Position numbers and translations under genes: made by a program | Shown here: positions 46,189 to 56,985 of the stretch, in pieces | Layout: the number at the start of each line of letters is the position of its first letter | How positions within the stretch are numbered: position 1 is the stretch's first letter | Origin: Ephemerocybe angulata | Lineage: Eukaryota; Basidiomycota; Agaricomycetes; Agaricales; Psathyrellaceae | Length of the DNA: 64,000 nt | NCBI GenBank assembly: GCA_013368325.1 | Contig: JAACJK010000219.1 | Location: 434,001-498,000 of the forward strand | Reading direction: 5' to 3' | The notes under the pieces: generated by a model | Told to the model about the DNA's origin: nothing | The model's input: the letters and a program-made list of their open reading frames with translations, nothing else | Databases searched by the model: none

Positions 46189-46783
46189 GACCAGGGGGCG
46201 TAAATAAAGGATGGGCGTTGGCGAGCAAGACAGGGGGCGTGAGTGACGATGGATGTGAACTACAACATGAACCCCTCTTATACAACGCTCACTCTAAGCA
46301 TGAGGGGAGAACATGATTCAGCTTTGCGCAGCCCGTGCAACCCGATCGGGGAAGGACCCTGCCTAAACACCGTGTGGCACTGCAGCGCGAGGTGAAACGA
46401 CTTGACTGTCGCAGCACATGTGCATGAATAGCCATGCGCCGTCGGCATTTCAACTTGCCGTGTTGCCAGACCAGAATAGAAGCATTCACCCTTCACAAAG
46501 ATATTTTGAAGCAGAATCGATTCCCTGGGGGATATGCATCCCTGAGAGCAGGAAGAGGCTAAGCGACTCGTGGGTGCACAGGCCATCGGAACGAATCCCC
46601 GGAGCGAGCGGACAGGTGACAGTTGCAAGCAAGCGCCCAGGTGGCGCCCGATCGACGTTGGAACTTTGTTTCAGCATTTGAGGGTGAGAAAGTTCGCTTT
46701 AGGCGTTAAACCAGTGCCTGGCGCTCGTAGGGCGCTTCCTGAGCAACCAATTACGGTATAAAATTTGCTGAGATACGACAGCC

Positions 46784-47440
46784 TCAAGGTCTAGATCTCG
46801 CAGCGATCTTCGCCTCCAGCTTCGGCTTCACACTATCCCTCCACTCCGAATCCAAGAAGCCATAGTTAGCCACATCCGTATATCCTCCCTTCCCATCTCC
46901 CCACCCGTCCCTCCTCACAGCCTCCGGCTTAACCCCAGCCGTCTCCAACCACTCGCGCATCGGCTCGTTCAGCAGAGACGTCTCGAACGATATCCTATGA
47001 AAACCGCGCTCTTCGAAAAGAAACTCGAAGATCGTGTTAAAGACTTCGGTCGCGACTCGCGAGGCCTTGCCGCATGAACTCGGAGTGGATGAGCAGCCCC
47101 GCGTCGCAGTTCTAGTCTGCATCGTGTCCATGTTGCAGATATCCGCGGACCCTGCGAGTTCGTAATCGTCCTCCTCGCCCTCTGCTGATGCTGATGCCTC
47201 GTTGACGCGCACGAAGGCGTGCAAATCGAGGATCCATTTGTCTTTCGCCCTCCGCTCTCGCCCCGACGCCGCGTCCGCGCCGCGCGGCCGTGAACTCTCC
47301 AGGCCCAGGGAGAAGCGGCATGTACATCCTCGTGCTCTCCTCGGTGCGGAATAGCGCTATCTTCTCAGTGGGTAGTTGATGCGGCGAGTCTTTGAGTAGA
47401 TAGGGAAAATCGTGTTGGGGGCGCTGAGAGGTGCAGACAT
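46784..47440 (-). pseudogene. GNAT N-acetyltransferase, multiply frameshifted
   Basis: RimJ-like GNAT remnant. Homologous phrases lie in different frames, in order: MSAPLSAPNTIFP, then YLLKDSPHQLPTEKIALFR and STRMYMPLLPGPGE (shifted by one), then AKDKWILDLHAFVRVNEAS (shifted again). Next comes GLLIHSEFMRQGLAS, the acetyl-CoA motif A, in yet another frame, and then VATEVFNTIFEFLFEERGF back in the previous one, to the stop. No GT-AG introns explain the changes. At the fourth shift the sequence looks like loss of one copy of a GTCGC doublet. At least four frameshifts make this a pseudogene. The left arm keeps only its 3' end. Confidence 0.7.
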
Positions 47441-47449
47441 GATAAGTTT

Positions 47450-48099
47450 GTGTAGGTGCCCGAGACGATGAAGATAACAACGGGGACCTGAGTTCTATAG
47501 CCGGAGATCTCGAGGGAGCCAGGCGAGGAGATACTCTGTCAGAGCCGAGGTCGTTTCTAAGCTGAAACAAATGTCTCCTTCCTTGCAGCTGTCGTGGAGA
47601 TCAAGCGCTCGTCGAAGTGTGCGCTCAACCTGCGCTTCGAACAATGTGAGCAATCTATTTGTAATGGGTATCAAGCGATTCCTCGCGTGCTTGAAGGGTG
47701 GAGGTTCGCGTGCTATTGGAAACAAACTTAGCCAATATGGACAAGGAAATCACGAAACACACCTTCGAGTAGGGATGAAGCATCGGGAAGATCGCCACCA
47801 AATAATTGAGTACCGCGTCATATGCCTCCTTGGTGGCAGAAGAGGAGTGAGGGCCGCTCCAGCATTGACCTCGAATCCTGCTATTCAATTCATCCGAGCG
47901 GTGCATCTCCGTTTTACATGTGCGGGCAATGCACGGACAGAATCACCATGCGGGGAAATAGGAAGAGAAGGAAAGACCCAAGTTAGAGAATCTAGCTCAC
48001 GAGACTACATACCCTATCGCCGAGCAGTTCTTCCAAAGTTCTCGCTCAGCGCACATAAAAGATGGAATAAAGCGCACGACGGAACTCGAGCCGTGCACC
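47450..48099. other. Intergenic/promoter of the DPBB gene
   Basis: 5' side of the GNAT pseudogene and of the secreted DPBB gene. Open frames on both strands lack domains and splice support. Nothing recognised. Confidence 0.4.
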
Positions 48100-48670
48100 A
48101 TGTTGTTCCAGCACCTCTTATCATTCCTCTCTGTAATCTCGTTGGTTGCAGCAGCACCCCGGGCTGCCAGTGATGTAACCGCCACCGAATGGACCACAGA
48201 TTCAAAGTGGACCCCATATAACGTTGGCGAGGGTTACCGGTGAGTCACATTAGACATGGCATGGCCTAACGTCTGAGAAGCAAGCCCAACCGTTTAGAGG
48301 TGCATGCGGACGTTTCATATACCCAAGTGAATTTGTAAGTAGAAGCCCCAAGCAACATGCAAGCAGACGCTAAGGCCCGCTAACCCGATCCACTACAGGG
48401 TGTAGCCATAAGCGTCGAGGATTACCAGCCTGGACTCTGCAACCGCATCGTGTCCCTGAAATCTGGAGAGAAGCACGCTTTCTCGCAGATCCTGGATGTG
48501 GTGAGTGGACGCCGTCCTCTGGCAGGCAACAGGGTACGCGCTCATGCGACTGCCAGTGTACGAACTGCGCGAAGGGAGACCTCAACATCACGGAACGTCT
48601 CTTCAAGTTTTTCAACCCGGACCTCACCACCGCCCCGCTCGTTGGGGATTGGGAACTCGCGAACAACTAA
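48100..48670 (+). CDS. Small secreted double-psi beta-barrel (RlpA/barwin-like) protein
   Basis: Four exons (48100-48239, 48298-48334, 48399-48500, 48557-48670) give 130 aa. Signal peptide LLSFLSVISLVAAAPRA, then a compact DPBB fold: the glycine/Cys loop EGYRGACGRFIYPSEFGVAI, a middle strand pair with GLCNRIV, and the diagnostic VCTNCAKGDLNITERLFKFF with a family-typical ending VGDWEL. Four cysteines can make two disulphides. Relatives include RlpA-like, expansin-like and 'riboflavin aldehyde-forming enzyme' proteins of mushrooms. Most are small secreted proteins of unknown activity, so I call the fold only. Confidence 0.88.
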
Positions 48671-48843
48671 ATCCTTCGCAGTGAAGTTTCTCCCAATAGC
48701 CATCCAGTGGTGTGCTGAAAAGGGGGCTTTCTTCTGGTCCCTCGTTGAATAGATAGGTAATCTGTATGAGGATTAACATCAATGAATCATTCCACATCTC
48801 CAACTCTGTCACCCAAGTTGAGAACGTACCTTCAACGTCTCCG

Positions 48844-50689
48844 TCATGAAGATATATGTCCCTGCCCGCCCTCCAACCTGAACCGCTTCAAGCCCTCCTC
48901 CATCCTCCACGGAACCTCCTCCTCCCAATGCGTGACAACAACAACCGCTTGCTCCTTCCCAAATGCCCCATTGGAATCATCAGTGAGATATTGCTTAACA
49001 GCCCTGACCATCCCCTCCTCCATCCCACTCCACACCTCGTCGAGAATAACAAGCGGTGGCCTCCCCACAAGCGCACGCATCAACAGCACGACCCGCTGTT
49101 CCCCCAGAGTAAGATCGGTGAACCGGCGTGCTGCGAACTCTCTGGTCATATCCCGTGAGGCGTTGTCCGCCCACGAATTAGGTCCTATCGCCTCCAAAAC
49201 CTCCCAGATTCTCTTGACCCTCCATCGTTTGACATCACCATCGTCATGTTCAACATTCCCAACCCCTTTGCCTGCGGGCATGAAGACCCCTGTGAACCCC
49301 GTCTGCACCGCGTCCCATACAGTCATCCCCGGTTGCTTCCGCGGGAACGCATCGAAGAGCTCGGGCGAGACGAGCCCAATGCTAGACTGCAGTATCGCTG
49401 TTGGAATGCGCTTCCGAAGTTTGAGCTCGTGCTGTCGATGGGCCGTCGACGATGGGAGCAGCAGGTGCTTCTGAGTGTATGATTGCGGGTGGTCTCCTGT
49501 GAGAAGTGAAAGGAGCGTCGTCTTACCCGAGCCGTTCGAGCCTTGCAAGTGCCATCGCTCTCCTTGACGTATTTGCCAGGACACATCGTCGAGAACCTGC
49601 ACATAGTAAGTCAGGCGTACTACGTGGAGAAACGACCCCGCGTTTTACGTACCTTCCGTTTCCCTTGGTAGACAACATTGATCCCCTGCATGTCGACCAC
49701 CAAGGGCGTCTCTGCCGTGACCAACTTCGTCGTGACTTCCGGCCTTCCAGAATATCCACCGTTCGCCTTGTGCAAGTACCTGCCAGCGAAATCTTCAAAG
49801 AACTCTGCCCGCGAGCCAGCCCAGAAGCGTTCGTTCTCCAGATACACAACATGTGAGATGAAGGGAGGCGCAACGTCCTTCAAGCCGTGGTCGACTACTT
49901 CTTGCAACCGGAAGCTGCTGAGGACACTCGGGGCGGAAGGGGTGCTTCGGAAGGATTCGAGGAGGTGGGTGAGCCGTTCTCGTGATATCGTGTCCAAACC
50001 AGCTGCAGGTATGTTAGCAACGGCTCTGCATTCCGGACTCCACACGACGTACTTAGCGGTTCATCAAGCAAAAGGATATCAGGCCTGCGTAGGATAGCTC
50101 TCGCGATTCGTGCCCTTCTCATTTGACCGTTGCTTAGGGCCACCAAGGGCACGTCCAGGTGCTCGGTCAGGCCCAAACTCATCATCAACGCGTGGTACTC
50201 CGTCTCTGTGGTCTTGGACTCCTCGCGCAGGATGTCGAGAAAACTGTTGCCCAATGTCTTGTCGTCCCCGTCCCGCATGGCGCCATACCGCGCAGTATAA
50301 TCGTAGAATTCTCCAGAGCTCCCACCACGAATGGAATGTCGGAATGACACGAACTTCAGGCGCGAGAACGGGTCTACGTCCATCTGCTTAAACCATGGAT
50401 AAAGTCCCTCTGGAGGTGGTGGCGAAACGCGTGTGTGGCCGAGCAGTGTCTGTAATGAGAATTATTTGAGAAATACCAGCCAATTTCGGAGTCATAGCAC
50501 TCAAGTACTCACCTGGAAGATATCACCCTTCCCCTTCCCCACGAGAGCCCATGAATCTTCGGGGTTAACCGTCCATTCTACATCTCGTGTCTCGAAGAGC
50601 GGCTTTGACCGTTTATTGGCAGCTCCAAGGGCGTAGATAGAAGAGCTTCTGGGTATACGGATGAGGGGCGCACTTGGATTTATCCTCAT
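48844..50689 (-). CDS. Soluble twin-NBD ABC ATPase (ModF-like / yeast YDR061W type)
   Basis: ABC protein without TM segments and with two nucleotide-binding domains. Exons 50689-50513, 50449-50053, 50002-49653 and 49596-48844 give 558 aa. NBD1 has a good signature (LSNGQMRRARIARAIL) and Walker B (DILLLDEPL then TGLD). Its Walker A region reads WALVGKGKGDIFQTLLGH, without the GK-S/T. NBD2 is canonical: Walker A GSNGSGKTTLL (~326-336), signature LTLGEQRVVLLMRAL, Walker B LVILDEVW and switch His in VVVTHWEEE. This asymmetric arrangement fits one degenerate and one consensus ATP site. An in-frame upstream ATG at 50764 would add 25 residues; an N-terminal targeting peptide cannot be excluded. Function in fungi is not settled. 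Confidence 0.88.
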
Positions 50690-51579
50690 CGCAGGAAGAA
50701 ACAAGCAACACCGCGTCTCTGAATCGCGCCATCGGTTCGGTTCTCCATCCCGATGATGGCTCAAAAAGTCCGCCTTCCAACTGGTTGTTGAGGACCTCGG
50801 AACTCTGGGTTGGCACCAGTAGAGTATAACTGAAAAACCGGGTAAGAATGTGGTTGCAGAGCAGCAGAACCCAAATTCGAATCCGATTCAATTGAGGGCT
50901 GAGTTGAATTGTTTGCCGCTACTGTGTCAGCACAGGGGTCACCCCTGTCTCGGAGGCTTCTTGTTATCGACCCGTTGCAGAGCTGGACGGTACACGGGTC
51001 CTACATAACATGCATGAAGCAAACAGCTTTCTCATTATATATTAAGAGTACCAATCTGAGCTATAGCTATAAGAGACCTTGATTGTCAACCGCATTGACA
51101 GCATGCAAAAGAACAGTGGATGGAAGTACCGGTGACAGAAGAATTGGCATCCCATCTATTTTTCTCTAGGTCAAACCCCTTAGAAAAAAGCAGCCTAGCT
51201 ATTGGTACACATACCTTATACACCTCTTCCAAAATATGGGACTTCTCGTTCCTGAACGAGCAAGTATAGAGACCGGTAATACGGGCGCTTAAATGATCTT
51301 CGATCGGCGTTTAAAGCTTACACAGTTGCGATGGCAGCAACCCCCTGGCTGGGATAGACCTTTTGCACAGCAATAGGGTGGAGCAGCTACCCTTTCAACT
51401 CGTCGACATTGGGTTCAGGGTAAAATTAAAGGGAAGCCGTCTGCCGGCGGCTAAGGGTATCTCACCAGGGTATACATTTACATGAAAGTCTTTGAAATGG
51501 AAGAGGGAAGTGTTGTCAACAACAGTGAAAGTATAGCTGTATCAAATCAAGTCAGCGTCCTGCTGTCAAAGTGGCCAAT
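50690..51579. other. Intergenic
   Basis: Promoter side of the ABC gene and 3' side of the Cys-rich protein gene. AT-rich, no gene, tRNA or repeat recognised. Confidence 0.45.
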
Positions 51580-52829
51580 CTAGGGCTCATGCACAAATGG
51601 AACGTTGGGCATATCCGGGTATTTTCTGGCACTTCTGTCTTCACGCTGCCTTCCTCCTACATCTGAGCGAGACTTGCGATGTTCTGGATTCGAATCATCT
51701 TTGCCCATGTCAGCTGAGGCCTTCATCGAAAGACACATATGCAGCGGTGGACTTACCTCTTGATCTGCTTGCATCATCCCCTCGTCGGCCTGTCGATTTA
51801 GAGCGCTCTCTTCTGGCTTGTTCAGGGTACGGTCTCGGAGGGTAGTCTTGACTGTCATGATAACCTTCAGGGCCTTGGTGATCTCCTTCAACCGACCGTG
51901 GTGACCTCTCGGCCTGAGATACCGCCATTCTCTCAGCTGACGCCGACCAATCCTTCTCCGGGACATGAGGCCCTTCGTTGTGGCTGGGCGCAAGAGTTTG
52001 AGGATCCCTTCTATCCCATGTATCTCCTTCGCTTCGATGCTGTTGCTGGTGTGTCGGTTCGGGATATGGATTAGGTGGGTAAGCCTGTCGGTCGTAGCTA
52101 GCCTGATTATAGTGGCCTTGCCCATGATCTGAGTTGGAAGGGTAATGATGAAGCTCATCCGACGGTCCGCGTTTCTCGGCGCTCGATTTGCGATATTCTT
52201 CATGATCATTTGGCGGGTACCCATGTCGATCGCGTCTGCTCTCGCTGCCTTGCTCATAAGGGCTCTGTCGGTTCCCTGGTTTTGTAATTCAAGACCGTCG
52301 TCAACGCCCCAAGGAAGTTGTGCTACTCACCACTGGGCTCCCTCTCAAGTCTTTCACGTTCCTTTCTTTTTTGTCTGTCTTCTCGACTCTCTCCGTCTCT
52401 TCTTCGTTTCCCTGTATCCCCCCGCCTTTCTCTTCCGTTATTGAGGCTAGGTAGACGAGGCATAGCCATTGGGTCAGGCTGATTTTGCACTTGGCCTCGC
52501 TGTTGGTTCATCTCCTGTTCCACTTGGTTGATATAGCTGTCCAACTCTTTGTCGGTTGGCTTTGGCCTCCTCCAGTCAACTGTTCACGTCAGCTTAGCTA
52601 CCGCGCCTGTATTAGAAGCGGGGGATACATACGACATCCACAACAGGCTCTGGAACATGGGTCCCGGGTACCCTGACCAGGACCAGCAAAGCAGGCTGTT
52701 GAGCAGAAGGTATTAGACTTTATGTCAGTTCAGTCGGACTGGGACCTTGAACTCACAGATGCAGAAGAATACTGCGATGCACGGCAGGCAGAGTAGCTCG
52801 CAGCCTCCGCAGTCGCCCATTCCTGCCAT
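51580..52829 (-). CDS. Cys-rich N-terminus plus long disordered charged tail
   Basis: Five exons (52829-52757, 52695-52633, 52579-52331, 52275-51757, 51713-51580) give 345 aa. The first ~45 residues are unusual: MAGMGDCGGCELLCLPCIAV is followed by FFCISCFAG and later CSRACCGC, eleven cysteines around a hydrophobic core. This resembles a palmitoylated or CYSTM-like membrane-binding tip. The remaining 300 residues are disordered and rich in Arg, Glu, Ser, Gln, Tyr and Pro (for example KRRRDGESREDRQKRKERER; YPPRPYPEQARRER), ending FVHEP. No enzymatic domain seen. It may be a scaffold recruited to a membrane (inference). All splice junctions keep phase. Confidence 0.75.
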
Positions 52830-53966
52830 AGTTTCAATGCGTTACGAAGGAAAGCCTTGTGACGAAGGAATGTATGTATAAGGTCTCCCAGAGACCGCTA
52901 GGGAGAGAGGAAGGCACGGACTACGTCGAAGTTGTGGATGGAGAGAGGTGAAGAAGGAAGGAAGTTTCGTTCCGGGGAACCTGTGAGCATTTTGAATAGA
53001 TATCTCGTCTCAGGCTGCAACCGAGGAGAAGTCAACGCTACGAGTAGAAGTCGATATAGCAACCGAGAGTGCATGGAGGGCATTTGTCGCCGGCACTCTG
53101 TTGTTGCACGAAGATCATCAGCGCAATGTTCTGATCTCGCCGAGGCGGCTTCAATCAGCACACCGGTGGCGAGAGGATCCCTTGGAAGTAGCACTACATG
53201 GAGCTTTGTGAAGAGGATTTCTCAGCTTGTGTGGGCATGAAGGCGTCGTTCCGAACAAGCTCTGTACTGCCAGGTACATATTCTGTTACTGTGAGGTCTT
53301 CGTTGAGTAAGTCTCTACGAACTTCAAGCTGAAACTAACCTGAAACGGCGGTTGACCTCCGTGTGGGACATATGTTTGATAGTAAGGTACATAGCAACCA
53401 CCAAGGGCCACACGCGGATCCAACGCGGATCAGACGCTCAGCTGTTCAGGTCTGTTCAGGCGAATAAGGAAGTGGTGTAGAGGAGATGAATCACCCTCTG
53501 AGGTTATGCATAAGGGAGATTACATTGAAAGAAGCCGGTCAAGAAGTTAAGGTTACATGCATGCGTCATTACAGTCAGCGATCCCACATCTCCGAAGCAC
53601 TTGAATATATACGCGAGTCAGACGTGAAAGTCATTGCGAGTCGTGAGTCGTAATAGTTATACCAATGCTAGAGTCCTGAAGCCCAACAGCCACTACCTCC
53701 ATCCACGTACCCAAAGACTGTTTAGTCATTGGATGCGACCACACCACGCCAAGAGCGCTCAACGCTCTTCGTTCAGATCAAGCGCCTCTTCTCCGAAGTG
53801 ACAACGGGGACGGGCAAGTTCTGCCATAGAGAAGTCAAGTAAGCATCACAGTCAAACCAAGAAAAGAACGAGAAATAAGTTAAGATGGACAGGCATGCAG
53901 ATGAGAGGGATGGGACAGATGAGGGAAGGCCGAACGGATGGAAGAGTCCAAAGCACGACGACACCC
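52830..53966. other. Intergenic
   Basis: About 1.1 kb upstream of the Cys-rich gene and downstream of the phosphatase-like gene. A 98-codon minus-strand open frame (52898-53194) has no domain. Nothing supported. Confidence 0.4.
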
Positions 53967-55771
53967 TCACATAATCCACCTCGGCTGCTCAGGGTAGTAC
54001 GCCGCCCAGTTCACCTGAACCGGGTGCTCATCCATCCCATCGCCCCTCACCGTGCTAACAGGGCTCACCTGGCCCTGGTTCCGCGCAATCGATCCGTAAT
54101 TGACAACCACCTCACTCACCTCCTCTCCCTCGAGCCTGACACGGCGGGCGGTCTCGCGGGTCCTCTTGACGAGCCTGGCGGCGGTGAACAGCGCGAAGAG
54201 GCCGACAAGGGCGAAGGCGGCGGTGAAGGCGGTCTGGTTGGTGAAGACGAACTCGGTGGTGGTCGCGGTCATGGTGGAGACGACGCCCTTGACACCCCTG
54301 GCAGAGCAAGCCTGCTTCCACTGCTGGTTGCTGGTGATGGCAGCGTTCTGCAAATGTCGTGTTAGAATTAGATATTCGACGGTACAAAGAAGGGGAAATG
54401 TACCTCGGCGCGGTAGATGAACTCAGTGAGGGGGATGTCAGAGTGGTGGCCGAAGACGTGGACATCGTGGAAAGAGTCGGCGGTGCCGTTCTTGAAGCGG
54501 AGGCGGACAAAGTCACGGACGTCGGGGGGAGACCCGCGGCGGAGCTCAATGGCAATGGCAGAGGCGTACTCGGCTGGTGAGTACAAGAGTTGGTTAGAAA
54601 GAAAGCGTTGAGAAGGGACCGGGACGAAGATACTTACGGATACCAGCGAACTCGGGGTGCTCCTTGGCGACACCGGTCTGAGAGAAGAGGGAGATGAAGG
54701 GCTGGTAGGTGGTCTCGATGAGCATGAACTGGAGGGGATCGCCGTTGAAGGAGATGCGCTCGAGGGAGCTCAAGATGGTGTGAAGGATGGTGCGGCCGGC
54801 GACTAAATGAATAGGTTAATTGCGACCCTGGGCCAGAAGCGCTGGGGAGACTTACTATTTCCAACGTTGTTGATGTCGGGGTCAGAGAAGACACCAGACT
54901 CGTGGTAGTTGGCCCAGTGGCGAGCCTGCTCAATGAAGGTGGGGGGCAGGCGATGCGCGTAGGTCTTGTTGTGGGTAAGCTCAGAGTTGATGAAGTCGTA
55001 GATCTACAGCGGTGTAAGTATACAAACGAAAGCCTAAAGAGGGTGACAACTTACGTTCCAGGCGTTCTCGAGGGTGGTGGGCCTGCCGAAGACGTAGTCC
55101 CTGACACCCTTGAAGAAGGGCTGGGCCTCTTGGGCCTTCTTCTTGAAGTCCTCAGAGTTGTAGAAGTTCTTGGCGTGCGCGCTGAACGCAGGGCAGTCGG
55201 TCCAGGACTCGAGGGACCTGTCGTTACCGGGCTCAACGGTCTCGACTGTATCGTCATCAGTGATCTTGTTTGAGAAAGGAGGGAAAGGAGGGAAATAACG
55301 CACCGGGAACGTATTGGTATCCACCGAGAGGAGCGACAACGGTGGTCTCGTTCGCGAGAACGATCTTGTTGGCGGGGCTGGGAGGGAAGAGTCCCTGGAG
55401 CAAGGCAATGGCAGAGTCGAAGACGACAGTGCCCTCGGTACCGGCCTTGACGCGGACCTTCACCTCGTTGTTGTCAACCAGGTCGGAGCGGATGCCCTCG
55501 ATGTAGGAGGGGGAGTGGCTGTCGAAGTAGGTCGAGCGGAGGAGAGAGCCCAGGCCGTGGGACTCGACCTGTCAAGAAAGGGTTAGCAAAGTCCAAATGG
55601 AGAGTACAAGGAGATGGAATAAGGTGGGATGGAAAGAGGGAAATCACATACCTCGCCGAGGGCAGTGGTCTCCGTGTTGGAGCCAGCGTAGGACAGAGGA
55701 TCTTGGTAGTAGTTATAGCGGTCGCCATTCCTGGCGATGACAATAACACCAAGGACTTTTGAAAGCAACAT
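53967..55771 (-). CDS. Histidine-acid-phosphatase-like membrane protein with RHG changed to RNG
   Basis: Histidine phosphatase superfamily fold. Seven exons (55771-55652, 55568-55304, 55245-55055, 55003-54856, 54802-54638, 54573-54404, 54347-53967) give 479 aa. The N-terminal strand and motif read GVIVIARNGDRYNYYQDPL: Asn15 takes the place of the catalytic His of RHGxR, while both Arg are kept. Conserved blocks include VFDSAIALLQGLFPP and ETVEPGNDRSLESWTDCPAF. The second catalytic region reads VFGHHSDIPLTEF rather than a plain HD. A TM (TAAFALVGLFALFTAA, ~390-406) and a polar tail follow. No N-terminal signal peptide is visible. Without the nucleophilic His, phosphatase activity is unlikely (inference), so it may be a lipid- or ligand-binding pseudoenzyme. 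Confidence 0.85.
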
Positions 55772-56985
55772 GTCGGTCGGTCGTCTAAGTCGTTCTAAGA
55801 GTGGGGTGGTTCAAGGGAGAGAAGATGGGGGAAGATGGGGAAGAAACGAGGAAGGGGCCACGACTTATATGCTGGGGAACGCACCGACCCGGCTGGCTTA
55901 CAGCAGCGCGGCACTCGCATGGTGATGAATGAATGAAAGAGTGAAATGGCACAATAGTGTTATTGCCTGGTGGCAGCGTGAGCCTTGGCTGGTTTGCCCC
56001 ACGGCTTTCTCTGCGCACCGCGCGCCAACCAGCCGATCCGGCGTAGTTCACTTCTTTGAAATCGCCTGTCACTCAAACACCTTCTACGCAGAAAGAACTT
56101 CAGCCACGTTGCCTTCACACTTTCTTTCAAACGCGTTGGGAACCGCGAGCGAACAGCGACACGCTGCGCGTTTCTTTGGAGTCAATGAGAACCAGGGTGC
56201 GGGCAAGCTGTCATGAAGAGGAAACGTGAGCGTGATAGACCCCTGATTTGCTCTTTGACTTACAAACTGGGCAAAGCTTTCTTCGTCTATATCCAATCAG
56301 GGCCAGAGTAGAGACAAAGAAACGCACCCAAAGGTCATCTGCGTCAGGGACAGCGCCGCGAAATCGGGAACGTGTATGTCGAGGAGGGTTTCATTGGGAA
56401 AGAACATTGAACACCCTCGCATGGAACGCCCAACCTTCGGGTGAACGCTGCTAAATGATGTGTTCTGAGTCTTTCAGATGACCACCCATTTAATTTAGAG
56501 CTCGGGTTGGTGGAGAGCACGAGGCTCGTCAAAGGCTCCTTGTCACCTTCAAACCATTTCGGCCTCATCTCCGTTGTCTCGATGGGGACGTAGCATGTAC
56601 GCTGTTCACTTCGATCGTCGCAAATGTATCCAGGCTATCCAGGGATACGACGAAGGAGTCGAACCTCTCTCCCTTGGGCGGAAGCTAGAGCGATTAGATT
56701 CCAGTGTGAACACAAAGGCGCGATGCGTCTTGATGTCTCGGATGTCATTAACTCGTATATGATTTCCATGAGGTAGGGCACGAGGTCGGTGGATGCATTC
56801 TCCAGTTGAGATAAAACAAGAATAGTTCCGATGGAACACTGATATCATCTTAGATTATCTGTGTGTGTGGCGCAATGCGTTTCACCATCAGGAGAAAGAC
56901 TTCGCGGGGGATGCCCATGGAGAGAAAGACGAACGAACCTTGAATTCAGAGTCGTAGGTGTCAAACCACCCACCCAACCAGCTCA
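55772..56985. other. Intergenic
   Basis: Promoter of the phosphatase-like gene and 3' side of the SRP72 gene. Short open frames lack domains. No repeats seen. Confidence 0.45.

Larger units (their letters stand above)
43347..46900 (-). repeat. Right arm of the inverted segmental duplication
   Basis: Inverted and collinear with 23300-27636. It retains a full-length GNAT remnant (46784-47440), whose upstream part lies beyond the shared segment, and an uninterrupted pepsin-like gene. The four-TM gene is cut off: sequence after the shared GAGAGGGAGAAG diverges at about 43347, inside that gene. The spacer between the two arms is about 15.7 kb. Confidence 0.9.
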
